Source: Alkalihalobacillus sp. TS-13
Lineage (GTDB): Bacteria; Bacillota; Bacilli; Bacillales; Fictibacillaceae
Direction of reading: 5' to 3'
NCBI RefSeq assembly: GCF_019720915.1
Contig: NZ_JAHKSI010000002.1
Coordinates: forward strand, 186,001 to 250,000
Length of the DNA: 64,000 nt
The first letter of the stretch is position 1. Every line of letters begins with the position of its first letter. The position numbers were made by a program, and so were the translations under genes. This document shows positions 1 through 8,451 of this stretch, piece by piece. Below the pieces are notes generated by a model. That model made no database searches. It was not told where the DNA came from and saw nothing but the letters and a program-made list of their open reading frames with translations.

Positions 1-99
1 GGTCAACCCGAAAATGAACCTGTTCGCCAGAATAATTATGTGACTGAGTTTTCTGAAGAGCCGAATCCAGACTTGAATAATAATCGGGATAAGCAATAA
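1..99 (+). CDS. C-terminal end of an unidentified protein (cut by window edge)
   Basis: Frame 1 is open from the window edge and closes with TAA at 97-99, giving 32 residues. The tail is very hydrophilic and rich in Asn, Glu and Pro (it ends NNNRDKQ), as expected of a disordered C-terminus. It converges on the S51 peptidase gene, and a two-way hairpin terminator follows at once, which supports it being a real gene end. No family can be assigned from this fragment. Confidence 0.5.
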   Translation, partial: GQPENEPVRQNNYVTEFSEEPNPDLNNNRDKQ

Positions 100-118
100 T
101 TCTATTATAAAAAGAAAT

Positions 119-153
119 GAGGACTGAAATCCAATCGGAATAGTTCAGTCCTC
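119..153. terminator. Bidirectional rho-independent terminator
   Basis: GAGGACTGAA at 119-128 pairs with TTCAGTCCTC at 144-153. The right side continues into TTCTTTT and the left side, read on the minus strand, into ATTTCTTTTT. It lies between convergent genes, and the TGA stop of the S51 peptidase (147-145) is inside the stem. Confidence 0.75.
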
Positions 154-921
154 TTCTTTTACTACTTGGAGTTTCCCGGTTTCTAAAAAAAATACGTTTT
201 TAGTGGTCATTAGATGAAGTACGATCCCAGAAACAGCACCTTCATTCGTTTTATCTTCAGCAAAATATGTGATGTTCCTTCCCTCCATGATGGTCACCAT
301 GTTTTCACCAACGGCTTTCAATTGGTTCTTATCGTAGACTGCAGCCGTATTCTCATCAATTCCAATACCAATACCTTTGGTTGAACCTACTTCATAAATC
401 AATCTTCGAAACCGTTCTCTTTGAGAAAAATGCTGGTCAATAATCAAGTTGGGAATGAAACCAAATCCATTCATCATCTTTATATCTTTAATTTCATGAT
501 TTTCTTCTTCTGCTTGCACAATCATCTTGCTTCCCCATATTGAAGCACCAGCACTTGTTCCAGCTAATACCAAACCTTGGGTCCATTTTTCTTTAAGTGC
601 AGTTATGAAACTGCTGTGACATAAAACATCACATAATTTTTGTTGGTCTCCACCTGAAAAAAACAATCCATCAATGTCATTCAATTTTTCAATAAACTTC
701 TTATCGTCAGCGTTTTTTTGTATATCAAAATGGACGACATCTTTCACCTTTAAGTCATGGAATGCTTTCTTATAGTCTTTAAAAACGTCCTTGGGAACAC
801 CACTGGCTGTTGTTATTATTCCAATATTCCGAAAATTACACATTTCTGCGAAAACATTCAGAATTTCTTTATTCCCTTGTTTATCTTCATGTCCCCCTAT
901 TAGCATGATTTTACCTGGCAT
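145..921 (-). CDS. Cyanophycinase-like peptidase of family S51
   Basis: 258 residues from the ATG at 921, preceded by GGGGTGG; a GTG three codons upstream lies inside that ribosome site. The start MPGKIMLIGGHED and the nucleophile elbow GTSAGAS (about residue 120) are typical of the S51 alpha/beta fold, where the Ser is the catalytic nucleophile; FFSGGDQQ is the upstream glycine-rich loop. S51 enzymes include cyanophycinase, which cuts beta-Asp-Arg dipeptides from cyanophycin, and dipeptidase E. No cyanophycin synthetase is in the window, so the substrate may be isoaspartyl dipeptides or an imported polymer. No signal peptide is visible, so it is probably cytoplasmic. Family assignment is firm; substrate is not. 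Confidence 0.85.
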   Translation of the reverse strand: MPGKIMLIGGHEDKQGNKEILNVFAEMCNFRNIGIITTASGVPKDVFKDYKKAFHDLKVKDVVHFDIQKNADDKKFIEKLNDIDGLFFSGGDQQKLCDVLCHSSFITALKEKWTQGLVLAGTSAGASIWGSKMIVQAEEENHEIKDIKMMNGFGFIPNLIIDQHFSQRERFRRLIYEVGSTKGIGIGIDENTAAVYDKNQLKAVGENMVTIMEGRNITYFAEDKTNEGAVSGIVLHLMTTKNVFFLETGKLQVVKEED

Positions 922-951
922 ATTTTCCACCCCAGCATAGGCATTTATACA

Positions 952-1164
952 CTACTTGACATCATAACCCTTTCTCGGGATTTTTTCGTTCTTGTCATGA
1001 TCGATATCTCCATCAATCGTCCCTTCTACCATGGTATCACTTGTTTGTTCATGTGTTATTGCAAGGCCAGCGCTTAGATCTGAGCTATCTTCATAATCAG
1101 ATGGTTGGTAATTCTTCTCTGCAATTTTACTGCTATCTTTAAAATCCTTTTTTCTTGAGTCCAA
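952..1164 (-). CDS. YozQ-like small protein (DUF4025 type)
   Basis: 70 residues from TTG at 1164 behind AAGGAGTGA. It is highly charged, with SSKIAEKNYQPSDYED followed by GLAITHEQTSDTMVEGTIDG. This arrangement (IAE.sYQPSDY, then GLA.THEQ.SD...EGTID) is what I recall for Bacillus subtilis YozQ, a short protein of unknown function restricted to spore formers. There is no membrane segment or signal peptide. It is followed on the same strand by the S51 gene after about 30 bp, so the two could be co-transcribed. Confidence 0.75.
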   Translation of the reverse strand: MDSRKKDFKDSSKIAEKNYQPSDYEDSSDLSAGLAITHEQTSDTMVEGTIDGDIDHDKNEKIPRKGYDVK

Positions 1165-1433
1165 TCTAAATCACTCCTTGATATTCAATATCCAAAGTGT
1201 CCCCTATCTAGTACAAGGTATGCCTTTTTTTCAAAAGTGAAAGGTTACAGATTTTACATGAATGGTTAGCCGTAAATGACTCATAATAAAAAAAGGGTCA
1301 GTTTCTAAATAAACCGTGTTCCTCAGTCCCCAACAACACTTGAACGTTTAGAAGTAGATATGGACGAGATTTAAAACGGATCAAATGCATCTGAAAAAGA
1401 CGCTAATAGGTGTTAAGTTATTTCTAGGTCAAT
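1165..1433. other. Intergenic region, no gene seen
   Basis: AT-rich spacer upstream of the YozQ-like gene. No reading frame with a ribosome site was found on either strand. Confidence 0.5.
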
Positions 1434-1463
1434 AAGAAAAAGGGATGGCTTATTATCCACCCC
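1434..1463 (-). terminator. Terminator of the SnoaL-like gene
   Basis: Read on the minus strand, GGGGTGG, a short loop and GCCATCCC form a stem followed by TTTTTCTTATT. It lies about 65 bp past the stop of the 1529-1891 gene. Confidence 0.6.
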
Positions 1464-1528
1464 TTTAAAGATAAAAGTAAAACACTGGATTTGGGTTGTC
1501 TTTTTTTAGGGTCTTCGAGCTTGAGCAA

Positions 1529-1891
1529 TCACCTACTCAGATGTTCGTGCTTGAGTTTCCAACGGCCGTCAGCTTCCTTCATGAATACATTTGTAGCTCG
1601 CCCTGATCCAGAAGCGAACTCCCCTTTGTAAAACCCTTCCCACCTAAATGTATACAGGCACACTGCCGATTGATGATCGACTGAAATCCATTGGACATCC
1701 GTGGCACGATAGACCTCATCCCGGATCGTCTCCCAGGCATTCTCGAAATACTCTCTGATTTCGTTTCGAGTCGTGCAGGATTTATCAGTAAACCAATAGA
1801 TTGCATCCTCAGCCAATACTTTTTCCACTTGATTGAAGTCGTGCGTGTTCGTTGCAACTATGTATGCCTCTAACACTTGTTTGTAATCCAT
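1529..1891 (-). CDS. SnoaL/NTF2-like protein
   Basis: 120 residues from ATG at 1891 with GGGGGG upstream. The layout is the NTF2-like cone fold: an N-terminal helix (YKQVLEAYIVATNTHDFNQVEKVLAEDAI), a middle section with EIREYFENAWETIRDE, then strands ending ATNVFMKEADGRWKLKHEHLS. Such proteins are small isomerases, hydratases or binding domains. No catalytic residue can be assigned with confidence and the neighbours give no clue to a ligand. It is a single gene with its own terminator. Confidence 0.75.
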   Translation of the reverse strand: MDYKQVLEAYIVATNTHDFNQVEKVLAEDAIYWFTDKSCTTRNEIREYFENAWETIRDEVYRATDVQWISVDHQSAVCLYTFRWEGFYKGEFASGSGRATNVFMKEADGRWKLKHEHLSR

Positions 1892-2025
1892 GAAATCCCC
1901 CCTGCTTGTTAAAATAATTGAGGTTATTCTTTAGAGTTCTAATTAAGTTATGACGGCTTCATGACGTACTTTCTTCCAGTTTTTCGTGTGCTAAGTGGTT
2001 TCATGACGGTTTTATGGAGCAGTTT

Positions 2026-2529
2026 CTATTCAACTCCTACTGCTTCACTTCTCCGTTCAAGCAATATAACATCACGCCATTTTCCAGCCATATTACCGAG
2101 ACGTTCTCTTCGACCGACTTCACGGAACCCTGCTTTCATATGCAAGATTAAACTTGCTTTGTTTTCAGGAAAAATACCAGCCTGCAACGTCCAGATGCCA
2201 TGATTTTCACTGCATTTCACAAGTGTATCGAGCAATTGATGGCCGATGCCTTTGCCTTGATTCCTTTGGCTCACATACACACTGACTTCGGCTACTCCCC
2301 TGTAGACGCATCGGCTAGAAACGGGACTTAACGCAGCCCAGCCTAAAATGTTTTTACCTGAGCGAGCTACAAACCTGCATTCTTCCATATGGGTCCGCTG
2401 CCATTTTTCAAATGAAGGCACTTCGGTTTCAAAAGTGGCGTGGCCGGTATCAATCCCTCCTTTATAGATTTTACGAACTTGATCCCAATCATCTGGTGTC
2501 ATTTTATCTATTACGATTGTAAAATCCAT
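2026..2529 (-). CDS. GNAT N-acetyltransferase, phosphinothricin-acetyltransferase type
   Basis: 167 residues from ATG at 2529 (MDFTIVIDKMTPDDWDQV), chosen because GGAGATGG lies just upstream; a longer frame from 2553 has no ribosome site. The acetyl-CoA loop reads SVYVSQRNQGKGIGHQLLDTLV, matching R/Q-x-x-G-x-G/A, and FPENKASLILHMKAGFREVG is the downstream helix and strand typical of the Pat/YwnH branch. These enzymes acetylate amino groups of small toxic compounds such as phosphinothricin or methionine sulfoximine. The substrate here is inferred only from the subfamily. Confidence 0.85.
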   Translation of the reverse strand: MDFTIVIDKMTPDDWDQVRKIYKGGIDTGHATFETEVPSFEKWQRTHMEECRFVARSGKNILGWAALSPVSSRCVYRGVAEVSVYVSQRNQGKGIGHQLLDTLVKCSENHGIWTLQAGIFPENKASLILHMKAGFREVGRRERLGNMAGKWRDVILLERRSEAVGVE

Positions 2530-2560
2530 ACAGCCATCTCCTATATGTAGCAATCTACGT

Positions 2561-2956
2561 TTATTCTTTTTTCAATAACGTCAATGTTTCTGAATGATCG
2601 TTCCAATGAACTGTTCCTTCAAGGGACTTTATTTTATCCTCAAGTGGAATTTTTGCTTCAAATTCAAAAAGCCCTTCTTTATTCAATTCTCCATCCTTTA
2701 GATGAAACCCGAAACTTCCACCATCAACATCAAAACCGATCAAATCAACGTTTTTCATATTTGAACCTGTATAACACAAAGTGAACTCGGTTTGATTGCT
2801 GTTTTCTGTTTCAAAAGTTATACCCGCTTTCCAATTGTTGCTCTTTCCCGAATACGTTTGGGATCCAATATCGCAAGAACGGTTGATGGTCGAACCATTG
2901 TAAATGAAGATTCCGATGATCGCGCATAACAATAGAAACACAAATCCCTTTTTCAA
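2561..2956 (-). CDS. Unidentified membrane-anchored protein
   Basis: 131 residues from TTG at 2956. An open frame continues up to 3067, but the only good ribosome site (AGGGAGGTAA) sits six bases before this TTG, and the first residues then form a clean anchor, MKKGFVFLLLCAIIGIFIY. The rest is an extracytoplasmic beta-rich domain with one Cys after the membrane segment and another near TEFTLCYTG. It ends with a basic LKKE tail. It starts after the GNAT gene in the direction of reading is reversed: transcription runs from this gene into the GNAT gene with a 31-bp gap, so they may form an operon. Family not recognised. Confidence 0.7.
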   Translation of the reverse strand: MKKGFVFLLLCAIIGIFIYNGSTINRSCDIGSQTYSGKSNNWKAGITFETENSNQTEFTLCYTGSNMKNVDLIGFDVDGGSFGFHLKDGELNKEGLFEFEAKIPLEDKIKSLEGTVHWNDHSETLTLLKKE

Positions 2957-3091
2957 AATTACCTCCCTGTATTGAGCTTGTCCTTTCCATTTCTCTGCAA
3001 CTTCTTGTTTTTCCTGCAAAAAAGACGAGGTGGTCCCAAAAGTACTGAACATGGGGGTAATCTTCATGACTCCTTGCTGAAGGAAAAATCG

Positions 3092-3118
3092 CTAACGGAC
3101 ACAAAGGATCTTAATTTC
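3092..3118. repeat. Possible single unit of repeat family R3
   Basis: TAACGGACACAAAGGATCTT resembles the unit TAACGGACACCAGAGACCTT found in the R3 clusters at 10270 and 61272. One diverged unit only, so the match may be chance. Confidence 0.35.
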
Positions 3119-3200
3119 CAAAAACACATCCATTTATAAATATAACGGTTCTGGTGTGCACAACGATGAAAATTGTTGTTTTGGGTCAGTCCAGCCGAAC

Positions 3201-4142
3201 TTATCGATCCATGACAGAAGTTGTTTTTTTAAGAATGAAGTGTGGATTGGATGCTAAAATCACACCTGTTAAGATGAATAAGCCCCCAAAGACCTGTGCT
3301 ACCACCAATCTTTCACCTGCAAAAGCTACGGCTAAAATCGTCGTAAAAACCACGATCAGGTGCAGGTAATTTGATGCCTTAGCTGGCCCTACTTTCATAA
3401 CACCTTCGTTCCAGCAGATGAATGAAACGATGCTTGGGAATATCCCTAGATAAATAACCGCCAAGATCGCTTGGAAAGGCAGTTCGACCAGCGAGATGGC
3501 CCGGTATGAACTCTCCCAAAGAGCAAATGGGATCAAGCTGATGACCGCTATGAAAATCGTTACGATGAACGTCGTTTTCTTCGGTAGATCCACGCCAAAC
3601 TTTTTCATCAGCACCGAGTAGATGGAAAAAAGGATGACAGCTGCAAATACCAACAGGTCACCTGGATTTACTTTTAATGCCAGGAGTGTTTCTAAGTGTC
3701 CGTCTGTTATGACCGTAAACACGCCCACAAAGGAAAGAATCACTCCAATATATTGGATTTTAAAAAGGTTTTCCTTCAAGAAGATCACCGAAAGCAACAC
3801 CATCAATAGTGGCGCGAGTGAATTGACCAATGAGGCGTTGATTGAAGTTGTATATTGGACGGCAATATATAGAAGCGTATTGAACCCCGCGACTCCCGTC
3901 AAAGCCATGGTTAAAAGCACTTTCCAGTTCTTTCGGATAATTGTTCGATTCTGTTTCAAATCCCTGATGATGAAAGGGAAAAATACAAGGAAGGCAATCG
4001 ACCAGCGGATAAAAGACAACTGGAGCGGTGGAATTTCATTCACCAGCAATCGGCTGATGACAAAGTTCGTCCCCCAGAAGAAGGTCGCGATGACCAGCAA
4101 CAAATATGGAAGCTCTTGCAGCTTTGATATAAATGATTTCAT
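3201..4142 (-). CDS. EamA-family (DMT) transporter
   Basis: 313 residues from ATG at 4142, seven bases after GGGAGG. About ten hydrophobic segments are arranged as two EamA repeats: the first begins LLLVIATFFWGTNFVISRLL and the second near NPGDLLVFAAVILFSIYSVLMKKFG. FIRWSIAFLVFFPFI is the conserved second helix of the repeat. The C-terminus is short and basic. Members export metabolites or amino acids from the cytoplasm; substrate cannot be read from sequence. A second EamA protein lies at 24733-25632 but the two are clearly diverged. Confidence 0.88.
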   Translation of the reverse strand: MKSFISKLQELPYLLLVIATFFWGTNFVISRLLVNEIPPLQLSFIRWSIAFLVFFPFIIRDLKQNRTIIRKNWKVLLTMALTGVAGFNTLLYIAVQYTTSINASLVNSLAPLLMVLLSVIFLKENLFKIQYIGVILSFVGVFTVITDGHLETLLALKVNPGDLLVFAAVILFSIYSVLMKKFGVDLPKKTTFIVTIFIAVISLIPFALWESSYRAISLVELPFQAILAVIYLGIFPSIVSFICWNEGVMKVGPAKASNYLHLIVVFTTILAVAFAGERLVVAQVFGGLFILTGVILASNPHFILKKTTSVMDR

Positions 4143-4240
4143 TTCATCGCCTCCCTGCTCCGAAAAATAGTTGTAGCTAGTTTACTTGATTCAAAGGAAT
4201 GTGACAAGTAAGGAAAAAACAAGCACCTTGGCTGGAATGT

Positions 4241-4270
4241 AAAAAAACGCTATCCCGCTTCGGATAGCGT
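4241..4270 (-). terminator. Terminator of the 4285-4713 GNAT gene
   Basis: ACGCTATCC at 4247-4255 pairs with GGATAGCGT at 4262-4270. On the minus strand the stem runs into seven T residues (4241-4247). Confidence 0.85.
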
Positions 4271-4284
4271 CCATATATACAGCA

Positions 4285-4713
4285 TTACTTCCCCCGTTTT
4301 TTATAAAAAATGATCTCAGGGTCTCCTTCATCGAGGTTTTCGATATAACCGCTCTTCTCATAATTTAGAGAGGAGAAGACAGACTGCATTCTTTCGTTGG
4401 ATTGATTAGTGGAAGAAAAGATTTTTTCAGTCGGAGCGATCTTTTCAAAATCCTTTATCAAACGACTAGCATATCCCTTACGTCTTTCGGATGGGTGGAC
4501 GATCACAAGTGAGATGAAGCTGCAATCAAAAAATTCAGTTTGATAGATCAATACGCCTTTAATGGTAGAATGCACTGATCGGACTGCTAGACATCTTCCC
4601 TCATGGATCGCTTTTTTGAACATGGACCTTCGGTTGCTATTTCCAATCACTTCATTATCGATAACCAAGATTTCATCTAAATCCTGTGGCACGGCTTGTG
4701 TTACGTTTATCAT
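4285..4713 (-). CDS. GNAT N-acetyltransferase
   Basis: 142 residues from ATG at 4713 (MINVTQAVPQDLDEIL); an ATG at 4722 would add three residues. The acetyl-CoA loop is VIVHPSERRKGYASRLIKDFE and the C-terminal part (STNQSNERMQSVFSSLNYEKSG) has the expected helix before the last strand. It starts about ten bases after the stop of the ANT(6)-type gene and is transcribed with it, ending at a strong terminator. Pairing of an aminoglycoside-type nucleotidyltransferase with an acetyltransferase suggests a small detoxification or resistance operon, though neither substrate is proven. Confidence 0.8.
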   Translation of the reverse strand: MINVTQAVPQDLDEILVIDNEVIGNSNRRSMFKKAIHEGRCLAVRSVHSTIKGVLIYQTEFFDCSFISLVIVHPSERRKGYASRLIKDFEKIAPTEKIFSSTNQSNERMQSVFSSLNYEKSGYIENLDEGDPEIIFYKKRGK

Positions 4714-4723
4714 GTCACCCATC

Positions 4724-5599
4724 CTACAAGACCTGTGACACTGCATCTTTAGGAAGCTTTTGGACACGTTTCAGATACTCGGAAACCTTCTTATCATCGT
4801 CATAGGAATATTCGTAACCGAAATGATCAGCAACATGGATGGCTTTTTTCCGGAACAGCTCACACATCATAAAGAGAGAGTCCCAAATATTCTCATAATC
4901 AGGTCCTGAGTAGGTTGCAACAAACGCCTGCCAATCCTTTTGATTCAACAGATCTTTAAAATCCTTGCCAAACTTTCCTGCGCTGATATTGAAGTCTGTT
5001 TCAATTCCGATATTCCACTCAATCATACGGACGAGAACATTCCGATTGATCTGCTCGTACATGAACATCACATAGGATAATTCTTCGCGCCATAGACCCT
5101 TGCTGATATTCATACAGATCCACCAGAATTCATTACAAGTATCCGCGAATTCTTTTTCAGAAGGCTGCTTAATATGGTAATCACGATCATCAGAAGGAGG
5201 TAACTCCCCTACAATATCATCTTTATCCAAGAGTTTGATGCTGAGGCTGTCCCAGTTGACGAGCTCCTCCATCTTATCAACAGGAATCAATGTCAAGTCG
5301 ATGCGGTTCCCGTCCATGAACTGCATAAGATAGGCAAATTTCCCGTCATTCTCAGCCGGAGGCATCACCTTATCTTCTGGCATCTGCATCATGATTCGCT
5401 CTCCAAAATAATCTACCCAGCTATGATCCTTCGTAAAAGACTGGATGTCATTTACGAAATAGACGATATCATAATCCTGAAAGATATCTTTGCTGACATT
5501 CGGGTTTGCACGTGAACCATTCAACACGACCGCCCGTATTCTCTCATCCTTCTTCGCTTTTCCCAAAATCAAATCCATCATTTCTTTTTCCGTTCTCAT
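4724..5599 (-). CDS. Aminoglycoside 6-adenylyltransferase (ANT(6)/AadK type)
   Basis: 291 residues from ATG at 5599 behind GGAGG. The nucleotidyltransferase core is plain near the start: VVLNGSRANPN, then FQDYDIVYFVND, supplying the GS motif and the D-x-D metal ligands (about residues 27-52). Further conserved blocks are FMDGNRIDLTLIPVD and DKDDIVGELPPSDDRDYHIKQPSE, and length matches the family (about 285). ANT(6) enzymes adenylylate streptomycin at the 6 position; chromosomal forms such as AadK of Bacillus subtilis give modest resistance. First gene of a probable two-gene operon. Confidence 0.9.
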   Translation of the reverse strand: MRTEKEMMDLILGKAKKDERIRAVVLNGSRANPNVSKDIFQDYDIVYFVNDIQSFTKDHSWVDYFGERIMMQMPEDKVMPPAENDGKFAYLMQFMDGNRIDLTLIPVDKMEELVNWDSLSIKLLDKDDIVGELPPSDDRDYHIKQPSEKEFADTCNEFWWICMNISKGLWREELSYVMFMYEQINRNVLVRMIEWNIGIETDFNISAGKFGKDFKDLLNQKDWQAFVATYSGPDYENIWDSLFMMCELFRKKAIHVADHFGYEYSYDDDKKVSEYLKRVQKLPKDAVSQVL

Positions 5600-5818
5600 A
5601 TCGAACCTCCAGTATATTAGAATATTTAAAATTAGTTCTATCCTTAGTAAAGGTAAAGGTGGAGGCCGAGCATAAGATTGAATTGTTAAACGTTACAACT
5701 TTTCAAAATCCTTTTTCATTTCCTGTCCTCCAATCAATTTCAATTCAATAATCCAGCCCTTTATCTTTTGTTCTATATCTTTGTTAATAATCCTTTATGG
5801 CAACAATTTAAAAGATTA

Positions 5819-6811
5819 TTACCCTTTTCTTTCAACATCCACTCTGTTTGCCTTTTTATAAAAACGAACCGTCGCTTCAGCTGCGGAAAGGATTTCAGCT
5901 TTCAATTCCTCCGGCTCGATCACCTTCATCTGATCCGCAAACCCTAGTATGTAGCTTATCGCTTCCTCTTTTGTATCAAAAGAAAGTTTGACAGGTGTCC
6001 AACCTTCCCCGGGTTCACTTCCAGCCTCGATCTTTTGCACAAAGCGTCCGGTGAATTTCATTCTTGGCAGTATAGAAGGTGCTGCCTCCACCCACACGGA
6101 ATAGTTCGGCAATTTCTCGATAAATGCTTTCGTTGAAGATTTCCAGTATGAAGCAAGATCAAAATCCTCTGGTCTCTCAAATGGTTCATCTGTAAGTTCG
6201 GCGTATTCAATCCGTGAAGCACGGTAATTCCGAAATTCTCCATCTTCCTTGCAAGCGATCAAGTACCACCGACTCCCTTTGGCGACCAACCCTAATGGCC
6301 CCACCACACGTCCCATCGCTTTTCCTTCGGCTGTTTGATACTTGATCTTTAATTTGTAATTATTCCAAATCGCATTTTTCAAGACATCGAATGTGATGAT
6401 CTTTTCTTTTTGATCTCGCCATGTGCTCGTGTCGATATGAATGCGATTCCACACTTCTTTCGCTCTTCTACGATATTCAGAGGGTAATGAAGCGATCAAT
6501 TTATTCCTAGCTTCATCTGAAGTTCGAGCCAATCCTAGATCCTCAAGCAATTGTGTGGAAGGTGAAAGAAATAATGTACGGATTTCAGACTCTTTAAGGC
6601 CCGTCAACGTGGTCCGATAGTTTTCAAGTAAGGACCACCCCCCATTTCTTCCACGTTCAGCTATAACTGGGATTCCTGTGCCGCTTAACGCTTCTAAATC
6701 CCGATAGATCGTCCGCTCGGATACTTCTAATTTTTCTGCCAGTTCTGCAGCTGTCAACCGTCCATGTGATTGTAATAACAGCACAATAGAAACCAACCGA
6801 TCGCCTCTCAT
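5819..6811 (-). CDS. YafY-type transcriptional regulator (HTH_11 plus WYL)
   Basis: 330 residues from ATG at 6811 (MRGDRLVSIVLLLQSHGRL) with AAGGTGAAG upstream; the frame extends to 6898 but without a ribosome site. Residues 1-55 are a DeoR/HTH_11 winged helix (AAELAEKLEVSERTIYRDLEALSGTGIPV). The middle holds the WYL domain, with GPLGLVAKGSRWYLIAC carrying the signature W-Y-L, and the C-terminus is the WCX extension. WYL domains sense small ligands or nucleic acid. It is divergent from the SDR gene at 6922, with 110 bp between, so it is the likely regulator of that gene. Confidence 0.88.
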   Translation of the reverse strand: MRGDRLVSIVLLLQSHGRLTAAELAEKLEVSERTIYRDLEALSGTGIPVIAERGRNGGWSLLENYRTTLTGLKESEIRTLFLSPSTQLLEDLGLARTSDEARNKLIASLPSEYRRRAKEVWNRIHIDTSTWRDQKEKIITFDVLKNAIWNNYKLKIKYQTAEGKAMGRVVGPLGLVAKGSRWYLIACKEDGEFRNYRASRIEYAELTDEPFERPEDFDLASYWKSSTKAFIEKLPNYSVWVEAAPSILPRMKFTGRFVQKIEAGSEPGEGWTPVKLSFDTKEEAISYILGFADQMKVIEPEELKAEILSAAEATVRFYKKANRVDVERKG

Positions 6812-6857
6812 CGTCTTCACCTTTTTCCTAGAATTGATACTTTTATTTAAAGAAATA

Positions 6858-6890
6858 TGACAAAGGATGTCAAGATTTCCTCTGTATAAT
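6858..6890 (+). promoter_or_regulatory. SDR promoter with inverted repeat
   Basis: TATAAT at 6885-6890 is a good -10 box about 30 bp before the SDR start; no good -35 is present. Upstream, TGACA (6858-6862) and TGTCA (6868-6872) form an inverted repeat with a 5-bp spacer where the -35 would be. A weak -35 with a dyad is what an activator or repressor site looks like, and the neighbouring WYL regulator is the obvious candidate. Confidence 0.45.
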
Positions 6891-6921
6891 GAAAGCATCT
6901 ACTCTGAAGGGATGGATTTTT

Positions 6922-7755
6922 ATGAAACCATTAGATGGAAAAGTCGCTCTTGTAACAGGTGGAAGCAGGGGTGCTGGCCGAGGAATTGCGATTGAACTCG
7001 GGAAAGCCGGCGCCACAGTTTATGTGACGGGACGGAGCATAAAAGAAAATTCTACGAATGATTGGCCAGGTACAATTGATGAGACTGTGGAACAAATCGA
7101 AGCAATGGATGGGAAGGGAATCGCTGTACGCTGCGATCATACAAAGGATTCAGAAACGGAAGCGGTCATCACCCAAATCCATGAAGAACAAGGAAAAATG
7201 GACATACTCGTCAATAACGTTTGGGGGGCACATGATTTAGGGATTGAGGCAGGACCTTTCTATGAATTGCCACTGGAACATTGGGATACGATGTTTACAG
7301 CAGGGGTCCGGGCACAACTGGCGACCAACCACTATGCTGTTCCGTTGTTGCGTGAAAATGAACAAGGGGTCATCTTTCACACTACTTTCTGGGATAACAG
7401 CCGATACACTGGTCACTTCTATTACGATCTCGCAAAGAACGCACTGGTCCGGATGGCGTATGGGCTTTCGATCGACTTGAAACCAGATAATATTGCTGTT
7501 GTAGCTGTCTCACCAGGATTCATGAGAACAGAACTTGTATTGAAATTCCATGGATCAGACGAAGAGCACTGGCAGGAAGCAGAAGATTTACAACGGACTG
7601 AAACTCCTCATTATATTGGCCGCGGTATTAAAGCACTAGCAAACGATCCCGATATAATGGCTAAAACAGGCCAGGTCATTCGAGTAGGCGATTTAGCTAA
7701 AGAATATCAGTTTACAGATATTGATGGGCGTTACATCCCGCCCTTCAGTATATGA
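6922..7755 (+). CDS. Short-chain dehydrogenase/reductase (SDR)
   Basis: 277 residues from ATG at 6922 after AAGGGATGG; the frame opens earlier but only this start gives the classical beginning KVALVTGGSRGAGRGIAIELG, the TGxxxGxG cofactor loop. VYVTGRS follows the second strand, which favours NADP(H). ILVNNVWG replaces the usual NNAG. The active-site region is unusual: the sequence has FHTTFWDNSRYTGHFYYDLAKNALVRMA, so the Tyr-x-x-x-Lys motif is YYDLAK. It is preceded by a divergent WYL regulator and followed by a terminator. Confidence 0.87.
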   Translation: MKPLDGKVALVTGGSRGAGRGIAIELGKAGATVYVTGRSIKENSTNDWPGTIDETVEQIEAMDGKGIAVRCDHTKDSETEAVITQIHEEQGKMDILVNNVWGAHDLGIEAGPFYELPLEHWDTMFTAGVRAQLATNHYAVPLLRENEQGVIFHTTFWDNSRYTGHFYYDLAKNALVRMAYGLSIDLKPDNIAVVAVSPGFMRTELVLKFHGSDEEHWQEAEDLQRTETPHYIGRGIKALANDPDIMAKTGQVIRVGDLAKEYQFTDIDGRYIPPFSI

Positions 7756-7885
7756 AAGCGTGATAAGACCCACATTGGAATGTTTAACTGGGTCACTTAT
7801 GAGGTGCAAAATGGTAAAATACGAACCAAATCACTGCGGAAATCACACAGAATACAAGTAATGATTCACAGTATAATTCATATCC

Positions 7886-7927
7886 AAAAGGCTTAGAAGA
7901 AACCTCCTCTAAGCCTTTTTCTTTTTT
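7886..7927 (+). terminator. Terminator downstream of the SDR gene
   Basis: AAAAGGCTTAG pairs with CTAAGCCTTTTT and is followed by CTTTTTT. It lies 130 bp past the SDR stop; the spacer holds no convincing gene. Confidence 0.8.
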
Positions 7928-7987
7928 AATTAGTCATTCAATTAAAGCCCCAGTTTAAGATTCGCCCCCTTATCTTGAATAACACAT

Positions 7988-8451
7988 TTATTTTATAGAT
8001 GATGCAAATTTAATTAATTCATTTTTATCTAATAGCTTATTCCCCTCATAGTCGATGGCGTATTCCACATTATTATTTCGCCAGCTTATCATCTGAGTCT
8101 TATCACTTTTATTATAATAAGCTTTGTTACCGTCAGAGAGTGTAATTTGTTCATCCCAACTTGATACATTGTTCCAACCAATTTCACTGGTTACCCATAC
8201 AGTTAAAGACTCATCTGAATTTTTATATACTAACTTTACCCTATCGAAACCAATAAATTTTCCATATTTATCTTCCACTTCGAAAGGAAAATAGTCTGGG
8301 GTCTCTACATTAAAAGGTGCCATCCAACCTACCAAACTTACTGGAAATTTTGTAAAAGCAACGATTGTTCCTAAAAAAATAATATGATAAATTTTTTTAT
8401 TTTAACACTTTGTTTAAAATACCTTTCCATACCCCTCAATGTTTCAGCCAT
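7988..8451 (-). pseudogene. Frameshifted membrane-anchored protein
   Basis: Two pieces in different frames make one protein. The first starts at ATG 8451 behind AAGAAGGGG and reads MAETLRGMERYFKQSVKIKKFIILFF before a stop. The second continues from a run of seven A residues at 8373-8379 (seven T on the coding strand) as GTIVAFTKFPVSLVGWMAPFN and runs to the stop at 7988. One extra T would join them into a protein of about 153 residues with an N-terminal membrane anchor. The C-terminus (VEYAIDYEGNKLLDKNELIKFASSIK) resembles DUF4367-type domains. The break may be real, a phase-variable homopolymer, or a sequencing error. Confidence 0.65.

Noticed and set aside
145-921. Evidence for a cyanophycin storage system
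   Set aside because: Only a cyanophycinase-like peptidase is present; no cyanophycin synthetase was found.
3622-4170. Long plus-strand frame (182 codons) opposite the EamA gene
   Set aside because: Antisense shadow of a clear ten-helix transporter; composition is that of a reverse-complemented membrane protein.
5640-5818. Minus-strand remnant reading WIIELKLIGGQEMKKDFEKL before a stop
   Set aside because: No start codon with a ribosome site and no recognisable family; could be a gene remnant but cannot be supported.
7811-7861. 16-codon ORF MVKYEPNHCGNHTEYK after GAGGTG, downstream of the SDR
   Set aside because: Too short to support; the upstream sequence folds as an imperfect hairpin and the real terminator follows.
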